Below are positions 8,393 to 15,967 of a stretch of DNA of 64,000 bases, one piece after another; within the stretch, counting starts at the first letter, position 1, and every line of letters starts with the position of its first letter. A program made the translations under genes and the position numbers. The notes beneath the pieces were generated by a model that worked only from the letters and a program-made list of their open reading frames with translations, had not been told where the DNA came from and did not search any database. Source of the stretch: Pedobacter metabolipauper (GTDB lineage: Bacteria; Bacteroidota; Bacteroidia; Sphingobacteriales; Sphingobacteriaceae); contig NZ_SNYC01000003.1 in NCBI RefSeq assembly GCF_004362715.1, positions 124,001 to 188,000 on the forward strand, written 5' to 3'.

Positions 8393-9004
8393 ATGAAAAG
8401 TGAGCGAATTAAGGAAATCTTCGGAGACATTGATATTTATTTATTTGATCAGCTGACGAAAGGCACCTACGATCAGTGTAACACTATTTTAGATGCTGGC
8501 TGTGGAACAGGCAGAAATTTGGTTTACTTTTTAAAGAGTGATGCTCAGGTGTTCGGTGTGGATATGAGTGAGCAGGCGATAACGCAACTTAGAAACCTGG
8601 CTGCTACAATCTCGGAGCTTAGCCCGGAAGAAAATTTTAAGGTGGCAAATGTGGAGGAACTTCCCTTTGAAGACGAAAGTTTTGATCTGGTGATCAGCAG
8701 TGCCGTACTTCATTTTGCTAAAGATCTTAACCATTTCGAAGCCATGCTCAATTCGATGTGGCGCGTCCTTCGGCCCGGAGGATATTTCTTCTGCCGTCTG
8801 GCCTCAGAAATCGGCATTGAATCTCTGGTTGGTTTCATTGGGAACGGAAGGTATATCCTTCCGGATGGATCAGAACGGTTTTTGGTCAATCAGGAAATGT
8901 TGGTTCGCTTCACTAAGAAATTAGGCGGGGAACTCCATGAACCCATAAAAACCACCAATGTACACAATATGCGGGCCATGACCACCTGGTGCGTGCGCAA
9001 ATAG
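8393..9004 (+). CDS. Class I SAM-dependent methyltransferase
   Basis: The frame is open from a TTG at 8372, but ATG 8393 (MKSERIKEIFGD) is preferred; the earlier part overlaps a perfect -7 box. The 203-residue product has the SAM-binding glycine motif LDAGCGTGRN, the acidic residue after the second strand (FGVDMSEQAI), the motif VEELPFEDESFDLVIS and the post-motif LRPGGYFFCR. This is the methyltransferase 11/UbiE-like layout, and the acceptor may be a small molecule. The C terminus is shorter than in UbiE. It stands alone between the amidohydrolase and a convergent SDR. Confidence 0.85.
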   Translation: MKSERIKEIFGDIDIYLFDQLTKGTYDQCNTILDAGCGTGRNLVYFLKSDAQVFGVDMSEQAITQLRNLAATISELSPEENFKVANVEELPFEDESFDLVISSAVLHFAKDLNHFEAMLNSMWRVLRPGGYFFCRLASEIGIESLVGFIGNGRYILPDGSERFLVNQEMLVRFTKKLGGELHEPIKTTNVHNMRAMTTWCVRK

Positions 9005-9022
9005 CGCTTGTTTAGCAATATA

Positions 9023-9107
9023 GTTCAGAACCCCTTTCAGAAGTTAAAAGCCGCTGATCAAAAAAGTCCTCAGGCCATACATACCGTAGGTGAAAGGGGT
9101 GCTGAAC
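9023..9107. repeat. 17-bp inverted repeat with 51-bp spacer
   Basis: GTTCAGAACCCCTTTCA (9023-9039) and TGAAAGGGGTGCTGAAC (9091-9107) are inverted copies with one mismatch. They fill the space between two convergent genes. The pair could form a long hairpin acting as a bidirectional terminator, or be the ends of a tiny defective mobile element. Confidence 0.5.
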
Positions 9108-9124
9108 GTATTATGAGGTTGGCA

Positions 9125-9988
9125 TTATGCCAAAAGTTCCTTCATTCCAAATGCGGTCAAAACTTTTCCATATTCAACTTTTACAGCTTTGTTAGCCGCT
9201 TCAATAATTTCTCCTGTGGATGAGTCAACAACTGTTCTCAATGGCCTTTGTCCCTTTGGTAAATTGATCAGGTTTACTACTGCATCTGCAACATCCTGAG
9301 GATTAGGTTTAGCAGTTTCAAACATCTGACCAATGGCACCAAACATTTTATCCGGAAATTCAGCTATCGCTTTATAATCGTCAACAACTGATGTATCAGA
9401 ACCAAATTGAACCTTTTGGGACATTTCAGTAGGAAAGGCTCCGGGTTGAATAATTGCTACATCAACACCTAAAGGTCGTGATTCATAATGTAAGCCTTCA
9501 CTTAAACCTTCCAGCGCAAATTTTGAAGCGCTGTACACTGCTGAAAAAGGCGCAGCGAATCTACCCCAGCCGCTGGAAACATTGATGATCAAACCTTCCG
9601 ATTGTTTACGCATAAATGGTAAAGCCAATTTCATCAGTCTCCAGGGAGCGATCACATTGACATCAAACATGCGCTGCAGATCAGCAGGAGTAGCACTTTC
9701 AGCCACGCCAAACATCGCAATACCTGCATTATTTACCAATACATCAATTGTTCCTTCTGCAGCGATGATGGTGTCGATCGCATTTTTCACACTGTTCTCG
9801 TCAGTGAGTGACACATCCAGTACGGTTACATGCTCTACCTGGGCCAGGGCTTTTGCCTGATCAGCATTCTTTCCGTCGATATCTCTCATGGTGGCATAAA
9901 CTTTATGCCCCAAAGCGGCAACACTATTGGCCGTAAGCCATCCAAAACCACTATTTGTTCCTGTTATTAATACGACTTTTTTGTCCAT
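9125..9988 (-). CDS. Short-chain dehydrogenase with upstream Crp-type operator
   Basis: 287 residues. The cofactor loop TGTNSGFG is at 9-16, NNAG at 86-89, catalytic Ser139 in NVSSGWG, and YSASK with Tyr152 and Lys156. A classical SDR, oxidising or reducing an unknown alcohol/carbonyl. A perfect 16-bp palindrome lies 55 bases upstream of its start, identical to one in front of the Crp/Fnr-type gene next door, so this enzyme is very probably a target of that regulator. The same strand and only 78 bases between the genes also suggest partial readthrough. Confidence 0.88.
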   Translation of the reverse strand: MDKKVVLITGTNSGFGWLTANSVAALGHKVYATMRDIDGKNADQAKALAQVEHVTVLDVSLTDENSVKNAIDTIIAAEGTIDVLVNNAGIAMFGVAESATPADLQRMFDVNVIAPWRLMKLALPFMRKQSEGLIINVSSGWGRFAAPFSAVYSASKFALEGLSEGLHYESRPLGVDVAIIQPGAFPTEMSQKVQFGSDTSVVDDYKAIAEFPDKMFGAIGQMFETAKPNPQDVADAVVNLINLPKGQRPLRTVVDSSTGEIIEAANKAVKVEYGKVLTAFGMKELLA

Positions 9989-10042
9989 TTTTTTGTCTGT
10001 TTAAATAATGATACAAATGTCGATATCAAAAAAAAGAAACCA

Positions 10043-10058
10043 TTTACCATATGGTAAA
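10043..10058. promoter_or_regulatory. Crp/Fnr-type operator copy 1
   Basis: TTTACCATATGGTAAA is a perfect 16-bp palindrome between the SDR start (9988) and the stop of the Crp/Fnr-like gene (10067). The same 16 bases occur at 10670-10685. Two-fold symmetric sites of this size fit dimeric Crp/Fnr proteins. Confidence 0.75.
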
Positions 10059-10066
10059 AAGCAATT

Positions 10067-10636
10067 TTAACGGATGTTTTTTCTTATCCTGCTTAATGAT
10101 TGTTGGGTAATTCCAAGGTAAGAAGCGATATAAGACAGAGGAATACGATTGACAAGGTTGGGGAAATTTTCGATAAAGGATAAATAACGCGTAGTAGCAT
10201 CTTCCGAAACCAGCGGGCTTCTTCTTTCAATTGTTTTTAACAAACAATTTTTTAATATCAATCCTGTAATATTGTCCCAGCCAACAATGGTATTTCCGAT
10301 GTCGTCCCAGTCTTTCTTTGAAAAAACAAGCAATTTGCAGTCGGTAACTGTCTGTATGTACTCCGAAGCTACTACTTGTGCCTCAAATTTTTGTTGGTCT
10401 GAAACAAAATTGTTCTCGTCAATGAAGTGATGGGTAATCTCCTGGCCTTTATTGTTGTAATAGCAGAAACGAACAATACCTTCGAGAATAAACCCAACTT
10501 GCCTGGGGATCTTTCCCGCTTCCGAAAAATATTCGTCCTTATGAAGTTCCAGCATTTTTGCCTTGCTCATGATGAGGTCTGTCTGCTGCTTGTTCAGATT
10601 GCCAAACTGTAATACGTAATCAATAAAAGCTTTCAT
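10067..10636 (-). CDS. Crp/Fnr-family transcriptional regulator
   Basis: 189 residues. The N-terminal part (about 25-115) is a cyclic-nucleotide-binding-type beta roll (PRQVGFILEGIVRFCYYNNK, then EITHHFI). The C-terminal part ends in a helix-turn-helix, IPLSYIASYLGITQQSLSRI. The canonical cAMP-contacting arginine/serine pair of true Crp is not obvious, and no FNR-type N-terminal cysteines are present, so the ligand is open. Bacteroidota have many such short Crp-like proteins. The gene is divergent from the alpha/beta hydrolase, and a perfect palindrome lies 34 bases before its start codon, suggesting autoregulation together with control of both neighbours. Confidence 0.9.
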   Translation of the reverse strand: MKAFIDYVLQFGNLNKQQTDLIMSKAKMLELHKDEYFSEAGKIPRQVGFILEGIVRFCYYNNKGQEITHHFIDENNFVSDQQKFEAQVVASEYIQTVTDCKLLVFSKKDWDDIGNTIVGWDNITGLILKNCLLKTIERRSPLVSEDATTRYLSFIENFPNLVNRIPLSYIASYLGITQQSLSRIRKNIR

Positions 10637-10669
10637 AGTCGAAAGGTAGTAGTTATTGTTAGCAGTTTA

Positions 10670-10685
10670 TTTACCATATGGTAAA
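10670..10685. promoter_or_regulatory. Crp/Fnr-type operator copy 2
   Basis: TTTACCATATGGTAAA, identical to the site at 10043-10058. It lies in the divergent region between the Crp/Fnr-like gene (start 10636) and the alpha/beta hydrolase (start 10780), 33 and 94 bases away. It could serve both promoters. Confidence 0.75.
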
Positions 10686-10779
10686 AACGTTAGTGATTTC
10701 TTATCCTACATCAATTATAGTTACGTGAAATAGCTGCACATTTGTTTAACCAACAAAAGCAAAACTTAAAACTAAGAAC

Positions 10780-11601
10780 ATGAACACAATCACAACAAAA
10801 GACGGTACCGAAATTTATTATAAAGACTGGGGAACAGGACAACCACTTGTATTTCATCATGGCTGGCCATTGTCTGGCGATGATTGGGATGCGCAGATGA
10901 TGTTTTTTCTTGAAAAAGGATATAGGGTTATCGCGCACGACCGCAGAGGTCACGGAAGATCAAGCCAGGTTTCGGGCGGACATGATATGGATACTTATGC
11001 TTCTGACGTGGCAGCACTTACAGAGGCGCTGGATCTAAGAGATGCCATACATATCGGCCATTCAACAGGCGGTGGAGAAGCCATTCATTATGCAGCAAAT
11101 CTTGGAAAAGATCGCGTAGCCAAAGTGGTATTGATTAGTGCCGTAACGCCACTGATGGTGCAAACAGAAAATAATCCAGATGGTGTACCAATGGCTGTAT
11201 TTGATGAAATACGTCAGGGAACTGCATTTAACAGACCACAGTATTTTGAAGATTTTACCATCCCATTTTATGGATACAACCGCGAGGGTGCTAAGATATC
11301 ACAAGGTGTAATAGACAACTGGTGGCGCCAGGGAATGATGGGAAGCGTAAAAGCACATCATGACGGCATCAAGGCATTTTCAGAAACAGACTTTTCCGAA
11401 GACCTTAAAAGTGTAGATATTCCAGTACTGGTTTTACATGGTGAAGATGACCAGATCGTTCCATTTCCAATCTCTGGAGCAAAGGCCATTAAATTATTGA
11501 AAAAGGGAACGTTGATCTCTTATCCGGGTTTCCCTCATGGTATGCCCACTACTGAGGCTGACACCATCAATAAAGATCTTTTAGCTTTTATACAATCTTA
11601 A
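10780..11601 (+). CDS. Alpha/beta hydrolase, non-heme chloroperoxidase-like
   Basis: 273 residues, the usual size for the cofactor-free haloperoxidase/esterase family. The catalytic triad is visible: Ser95 in GHSTGGGE, Asp224 in GEDDQIVPF and His253 in FPHGMP. The oxyanion segment is HHGWPLS near 26-32. These enzymes act mainly as esterases or perhydrolases; the halogenating activity known in vitro may not be physiological. The gene is divergent from the Crp/Fnr-like regulator and shares its operator region, and a strong terminator follows, so it is a one-gene unit. Confidence 0.88.
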   Translation: MNTITTKDGTEIYYKDWGTGQPLVFHHGWPLSGDDWDAQMMFFLEKGYRVIAHDRRGHGRSSQVSGGHDMDTYASDVAALTEALDLRDAIHIGHSTGGGEAIHYAANLGKDRVAKVVLISAVTPLMVQTENNPDGVPMAVFDEIRQGTAFNRPQYFEDFTIPFYGYNREGAKISQGVIDNWWRQGMMGSVKAHHDGIKAFSETDFSEDLKSVDIPVLVLHGEDDQIVPFPISGAKAIKLLKKGTLISYPGFPHGMPTTEADTINKDLLAFIQS

Positions 11602-11642
11602 ACCCGATAATAGGTTCGTTTATATTAACGGACCAGCAGATA

Positions 11643-11682
11643 AAAACAGAATCCAGTGGTGAGCGCCACTGGGTTCTGTTTT
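11643..11682. terminator. Bidirectional terminator, 17-bp stem
   Basis: AAAACAGAATCCAGTGG (11643-11659) pairs with CCACTGGGTTCTGTTTT (11666-11682) with a single T-G wobble around a six-base loop. A-run and T-run on the two sides fit termination in both directions between the convergent hydrolase and DJ-1/PfpI genes. Confidence 0.85.
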
Positions 11683-11711
11683 ACGCTAACTTCCCGGATC
11701 TGCATCTTTTC

Positions 11712-12461
11712 TCAATCCTTCGGGTCGTCTCTCTCATCAGGTTTCTCGTCTTTCCCCTTACCAGTTTCATCTGCTGCCCGATTTCCGAGTAGTTCGATAA
11801 GTGCTTTAGCAGTAGGTCCTGCGGAAAGCGGGTTTTGGCCGGTAATGAGCAGACCATCGTGTTCAACATGTGAAAGAAACGGAATAAGGGCTGTTTTTAC
11901 TGCTGCACCTAATTCTTCCAAACGGCTTTGCAGCAGATAGGGCACATTGCCACTTCGCCCAACCATGCTTTCTTCGGTATTGCTGAATGCGGAGATGGTT
12001 TTACCATTTAGTAATCCGGGTCTATGCCGCTCTGCACTGATCAGCGCCGCAGGTCCGTGACAAACCGCGCCAACAGGTTTGCCTGCATCCAGGAAATCCA
12101 GTATCAGAAGTCCACTGTTGTTGTCAACTGCCAAATCCCAGATCGGACCGTGCCCGCCTGGATAAAATACCGCGTCGTAATCCGTGTGCCGGATCTGGTC
12201 CAATACGGTAGTTTGTGAAAAAGCTGTTTTGGCGGACTCATCATCCTGGAAACGGCGGTTAGATCCGGTAATATTTTCCGTCAGTTCACTCATCGGGTCA
12301 ACAGGTGGCCTGCCGCCTTTAGGGCTGGTCAGGGTTACCGTGTATCCGGCATCAATGAATTCGTAATAAGGGTCAGTAAACTCACCCAGCCAAACCCCTG
12401 TTTTGCCATCGGTATTTTCCATCGCACTGTGCGAAGTCAATACCATCAGAATATTTTTCAT
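11712..12461 (-). CDS. DJ-1/PfpI (Hsp31-like) type 1 glutamine amidotransferase-fold protein
   Basis: The frame is open from 12509, but the start at 12461 (MKNILMVLTSHS) is preferred because the upstream small gene ends at 12469, seven bases before it. 249 residues. The nucleophile elbow GAVCHGPAAL carries Cys134, and Glu27 in WLGEF is placed as the conserved acid of Hsp31/DJ-1 proteins. Members work as glyoxalase III, protein or nucleotide deglycase-like enzymes or chaperones in carbonyl stress. The last 24 residues form a highly charged tail (K, D, E), unusual for the family. It is translated together with the 50-residue acidic protein. Confidence 0.85.
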   Translation of the reverse strand: MKNILMVLTSHSAMENTDGKTGVWLGEFTDPYYEFIDAGYTVTLTSPKGGRPPVDPMSELTENITGSNRRFQDDESAKTAFSQTTVLDQIRHTDYDAVFYPGGHGPIWDLAVDNNSGLLILDFLDAGKPVGAVCHGPAALISAERHRPGLLNGKTISAFSNTEESMVGRSGNVPYLLQSRLEELGAAVKTALIPFLSHVEHDGLLITGQNPLSAGPTAKALIELLGNRAADETGKGKDEKPDERDDPKD

Positions 12462-12468
12462 ATCAATC

Positions 12469-12621
12469 TTATTTAATATCTTCCGGATCGAGTTCATTGC
12501 CTTCCTCATCTACCTGCTGGTGTTCGTCCCAATTCGCGTCTTGTGTATTTTTGGATTTTTGTTCAGCAGTTTCGTCAGTTGATTGCTGTGCCTGCTTATC
12601 TTTTTCTTTAGGATCTGTCAT
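12469..12621 (-). CDS. 50-residue acidic protein upstream of the DJ-1/PfpI gene
   Basis: ATG at 12621-12619 opens a 50-codon frame ending in TAA at 12469. The product is highly hydrophilic (D, E, K, Q rich, no Cys, one Trp in NWDEHQQVDEEGNELDPEDI) and probably disordered. Similar short acidic proteins are, from memory, common in Sphingobacteriaceae, but no function is known. It is seven bases upstream of the DJ-1/PfpI gene in the same direction, so both are probably translated from one message, perhaps under stress. The frame is too short for ordinary gene callers. Confidence 0.7.
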   Translation of the reverse strand: MTDPKEKDKQAQQSTDETAEQKSKNTQDANWDEHQQVDEEGNELDPEDIK

Positions 12622-12692
12622 GATGATATATTTTAGTTTCAATAGATAACAATGCAGCGCGTTAAAGGTTCGTTAAACTTAAGCCCTAAAAA

Positions 12693-13484
12693 TTATATGG
12701 TAGGTATGGTACCTCCGTCAATTACGTATTCTGTTCCCGTTAAGTAAGCTGCGCGTGGCGAAACCAGGAAACCGACCAGCTCAGCAACCTCTTCCGGCTC
12801 AGCAGGTCTGCCCATAGGTATACCACCTAAAGAGTCCATTACACCTTCTGTTGCTTTTTCAATACTAACATTTGCGCTTTCTGCTAAGCGCTCCATCATC
12901 CTGATCGCAGAGGTAGTTTTGATCCAGCCCGGGGACACGGTCAGCACGCGCACGCCTTTTGGTGCAACTTCGTTTGACAAGCTTTTACTGTAATTGATCA
13001 ACGCGGCCTTAGCTGCAGCATAAGGTAAGGTAGAATCATATAAAGGAAGCCTCCCTTGTATTGAAGCAATGTGGATGATACACCCCGAAGCCTTTTTCAG
13101 CATATAGGGTAACAGTCCCTTATCGAGCCGGATAGGTGCCAGTAAATTGGTCTGCAGGGTATCTTCCCAGTGTTTGTCCGTTAGTGCACTGAAGCCTCCT
13201 CCTGGAGTTTCAGAGCCGCCCATGTTATTGATCAGAACATCAACTCCGCCAAATTCTTTCATAATCCGGTCAATCACCTGTGTGGTTCCGGCAGCTGTAC
13301 CCAGATGAGCTGCGATAAATGTAAAACTATTATTCATCGTTTCAGGTTCGTTACGGGCAGTAATAATGATTTTGGCTCCCGCCTGGGCAAGCCGTTCTGC
13401 AATCGCTTTACCCGCACCCTTAGTGCCGCCGGTAACCAATGCAATTTTCCCTGAAAGTTCGTTGTTGAAATTATACAGATTCAT
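12693..13484 (-). CDS. Short-chain dehydrogenase, divergent from an HxlR regulator
   Basis: 263 residues. The cofactor loop GGTKGAG is at 19-25, NNMGG at 87-91 (variant of NNAG), Ser141 in IASIQGR, and YAAAK with Tyr155 and Lys159. The C terminus YLTGTEYVIDGG is the classical SDR end, close to 3-oxoacyl reductase-like enzymes. The gene is transcribed away from the HxlR-type regulator gene with 123 bases between, the standard layout for an HxlR target; a palindrome lies in that gap. The substrate is unknown. Confidence 0.88.
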   Translation of the reverse strand: MNLYNFNNELSGKIALVTGGTKGAGKAIAERLAQAGAKIIITARNEPETMNNSFTFIAAHLGTAAGTTQVIDRIMKEFGGVDVLINNMGGSETPGGGFSALTDKHWEDTLQTNLLAPIRLDKGLLPYMLKKASGCIIHIASIQGRLPLYDSTLPYAAAKAALINYSKSLSNEVAPKGVRVLTVSPGWIKTTSAIRMMERLAESANVSIEKATEGVMDSLGGIPMGRPAEPEEVAELVGFLVSPRAAYLTGTEYVIDGGTIPTI

Positions 13485-13556
13485 ATCTTTTGTTTTTATA
13501 AGACAAAATTGGACGATATGCGCTGTTCAAACAAGTACGGAAAAACGATTCAATAG

Positions 13557-13570
13557 GGATAAATTTATCC
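13557..13570. promoter_or_regulatory. Perfect palindrome in the SDR/HxlR divergent region
   Basis: GGATAAATTTATCC is a perfect 14-bp palindrome. An outer inverted pair TACGGA (13536-13541) and TCCGTA (13568-13573) overlaps it. It lies 37 bases before the HxlR-type start codon and about 73 bases before the SDR start. This is a candidate operator for the HxlR dimer. Confidence 0.55.
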
Positions 13571-13607
13571 GTATGGACGTATTCACAGCAATACACTATC
13601 TTCGTAA

Positions 13608-14003
13608 ATGGCTTATCAAAAGAAATTACAACCGTCGCTAAATTGTGGGCTTGATGTACTTGGAGAAGTACTTTACGGTAAATGGAAAATACGTCTGTTA
13701 TACTTTATTCATGAAGGTCATAAACGACCCGGTGAATTACAGCGTAAGATTCCCGACGCATCGAGACGTGTGCTGAATATGCAGCTGAATGAACTGGAGG
13801 CACATGAATTGGTAACGAAAAAGATCTTTGCCCAATTGCCGCCTAAGGTAGAATACGCGTTAACGGATATGGGCATTAGCCTGATTCCGGTAATTCATGC
13901 ACTTGGCGACTGGGGCGACGAAAACCAGGAGCGTTTAGTACATGCGATTAGAAGGGCGGCTCAGGTCAATGGCACCGTTGATGAAATGAATAACGAGTTA
14001 TAG
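13608..14003 (+). CDS. HxlR-family transcriptional regulator
   Basis: 131 residues, one winged helix-turn-helix domain of the HxlR type: CGLDVLGEVLYGKWKIRLLY at the start of the domain, then the recognition region RRVLNMQLNELEAHELV and the wing KIFAQLPPKVEYALTDMG. The N-terminal Cys13 is at the place where redox- or aldehyde-sensing HxlR proteins (HypR, YodB) carry their sensing thiol. A sensing role for electrophiles would fit the SDR next door. TATCTTCG at 13597-13604, close to the -7 consensus, ends three bases before the ATG, so the message may be leaderless. Confidence 0.9.
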   Translation: MAYQKKLQPSLNCGLDVLGEVLYGKWKIRLLYFIHEGHKRPGELQRKIPDASRRVLNMQLNELEAHELVTKKIFAQLPPKVEYALTDMGISLIPVIHALGDWGDENQERLVHAIRRAAQVNGTVDEMNNEL

Positions 14004-14017
14004 ATGAGTACAATACG

Positions 14018-15181
14018 TTACTTTACTTCGTCAGTCAACGGATCTGGTGCTGCCGGATGGGCAGGGTCATAAACCGCTACGCCTACTTTTGAATCTGCAC
14101 AGCCATAATATAAATACCATTTATTTTTGAACCAGGCCATCCCTTCTATAAAAACAGTTCCGTTAACATATTGGCCGCTTTTTTCGAAAGCCTCCATAGG
14201 TCGTAAAAAGGGAACATTCAGCCGGTCTAAAAGCTGGGTAGGGTCTGATTTGCTAAAAAGCATTTGACCGGCACAGTATGCGTTTCCATTAAATCTTCGG
14301 TCGCCAGCATCACCAGGACGGTTTTTGCCATTATACAATAAGATGATTCCTTTTTCAGTGAGTAATGCCGGAGGGCCGCATTCGGTTAAGCCGCTATCAA
14401 AATGACCTGGCCTGGTTGAAGCGAGTATTTGAAGTTCACCGTTTTTATCTACAATCGGAGACCAGTCTGTTAAGTTCACAGATGTTGCACCGTATACAGC
14501 CGATTCGCCCCAATACATAAAGTACTTACCGTTAATCCTGGTGATCACCTGCTTATCGCCCTTGATCCTGGTTAGGATCGATGCCGATTTATGAGAGATA
14601 TTAAAGAATTTACCATTATAGGCTTTTTGAAATATCGGGCCTTCCTTTTTCCAGTTGATCAAATCTTTAGAAGTAGCCACGCCGAGTCTCGGTGTTTTGC
14701 GGTTCCATTGGGTATAAAAAACAACGTAAGTGCCGTTTTCGGTAACAGACACCCTCGGATCTTCACAGCCGCCCGGCCACTCATATTCTTTTTGCGAATC
14801 ATCCGCCGGAAAAAATACAGGCTCAGTTTTGCGTGTAAAATTTAAACCATCTGAGCTTTCGGCATAACCGAGGCGCGATGTGCGCGAACCTATTCCTTTT
14901 CCAAAGTTATCCTCAGAACGGTACAATACGATTATCTTACCGTTTTTAACAGCGGCGGCTGGATTAAAGGTATCATTAGCTTCCCAATAGATTAATTTTT
15001 TACTCATGGGATCGTAAAATTCAGAGGCAGGGTTTGGCGATATGATTGGATTGATTCCTGTGGGCCTGGCAAATCCCCCTAGTGCCCATGCTGGTAGTAC
15101 ATTCTTATCTTGCGCGGTAGCAAGCTGGGTAAATAAAAGGAGCGTAATTAGCCAGGTTAGTTGCTGTAATGATCGGTTCAT
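14018..15181 (-). CDS. Secreted GH130 glycosidase/phosphorylase
   Basis: 387 residues with a signal peptide (cut near ATAQ-DK, about residue 24). The five-bladed propeller motifs of GH130 are visible: EWPGGCEDPRV with Glu140-Asp141 (Asp is the general acid in the family), NDTFNPAA near 69, GKYFMYWGE, and LTECGPPAL. GH130 members are beta-mannoside phosphorylases or, in Bacteroidota, hydrolases of beta-1,2-mannosides. The signal peptide favours a periplasmic hydrolase, since inorganic phosphate use is usually cytoplasmic. There is no SusC/D pair nearby, so it is an orphan enzyme. The 3' end faces the HxlR-type gene with 14 bases between. Confidence 0.8.
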   Translation of the reverse strand: MNRSLQQLTWLITLLLFTQLATAQDKNVLPAWALGGFARPTGINPIISPNPASEFYDPMSKKLIYWEANDTFNPAAAVKNGKIIVLYRSEDNFGKGIGSRTSRLGYAESSDGLNFTRKTEPVFFPADDSQKEYEWPGGCEDPRVSVTENGTYVVFYTQWNRKTPRLGVATSKDLINWKKEGPIFQKAYNGKFFNISHKSASILTRIKGDKQVITRINGKYFMYWGESAVYGATSVNLTDWSPIVDKNGELQILASTRPGHFDSGLTECGPPALLTEKGIILLYNGKNRPGDAGDRRFNGNAYCAGQMLFSKSDPTQLLDRLNVPFLRPMEAFEKSGQYVNGTVFIEGMAWFKNKWYLYYGCADSKVGVAVYDPAHPAAPDPLTDEVK

Positions 15182-15211
15182 TTATTTAGATGCTAAAAGA
15201 TGTTTGGTATT

Positions 15212-15610
15212 TTATGCCTTGCGTTTAATGATGAATGCATGATGTACGGTGTCCATGCCGATTTTTGGGTAATAGTTTATAGCTTCGGGTGCTGCAACCA
15301 GTAGCAGCATACATTGGTCACCTATGGCTTCTTTAGTTAATGAAACCAATTTTTTCCCGATTCCCAGCTTTTGATATTCTGCGCTGATGGCAAGATCCGA
15401 GAGGTAGCAACTGTAGTTGAAATCAGTTAAAGCCCGAGATATCCCAATCAGCAATTCTCCATCCCAGGCGGTCAGCACCAAATTGGAGTTGGCAAACATA
15501 CTGGCAATTCTTTCCGGATCATCAATAGGCCTATTGATTCCAGAGCTGCGGTAAACGGATATGATAGCATCCGTATCTGGGATTAGGTTAGTTTTGTAGA
15601 CGAGGTTCAT
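15212..15610 (-). CDS. GNAT-family N-acetyltransferase
   Basis: The frame is open from 15643, but ATG at 15610 (MNLVYKTNLIPD) fits the domain better, giving 132 residues. The acetyl-CoA loop is EYQKLGIGKKLV in the expected place, after the strand YLSDLAIS. The family has very many substrates, so none can be named. The start lies 30 bases upstream of the GH130 gene on the same strand (stop 15212, GH130 start 15181), so they may share a transcript. Confidence 0.85.
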   Translation of the reverse strand: MNLVYKTNLIPDTDAIISVYRSSGINRPIDDPERIASMFANSNLVLTAWDGELLIGISRALTDFNYSCYLSDLAISAEYQKLGIGKKLVSLTKEAIGDQCMLLLVAAPEAINYYPKIGMDTVHHAFIIKRKA

Positions 15611-15967
15611 GGAATAAATGTACGTTTTTAAATTAAACGTCACATAGGTACAATTTTACCCTTCTCTGCAGGTGTAATTTTGCATATTTTGCTATTTATG
15701 AATTGCTTACAGATTGGTACTTAATTTTATTACTCGGCTATAAGATCGGGGCCATCAAAATAAGATAGCTGCCTTTCATACCGCTTTTTAAAAGATGCAT
15801 CTTTCCCACTATCAGTTTTTGAAACTAAAATGAATAGTTGGGCAGAAAGCCAAAAGTAAAATAAGAAACAGTCTGATCCTTGAAATGTATAAGGGATCAG
15901 TGCAAAAGTATAAATCACCGTGCACACTTAATCCCACCTTTGCTTTACAATTAAAACATAAAGCAAA
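15611..15967. other. Intergenic region between divergent GNAT and SDR genes
   Basis: About 357 bases with no convincing gene. A 65-codon minus-strand frame (15730-15927) has no family resemblance. On the plus strand CACCTTTG at about 15938-15945 differs from the -7 consensus at one base and could serve the SDR 23 bases downstream. Confidence 0.3.

Noticed and set aside
15730..15927. 65-codon minus-strand ORF in the GNAT/SDR gap
   Set aside because: No family resemblance, no promoter or terminator.
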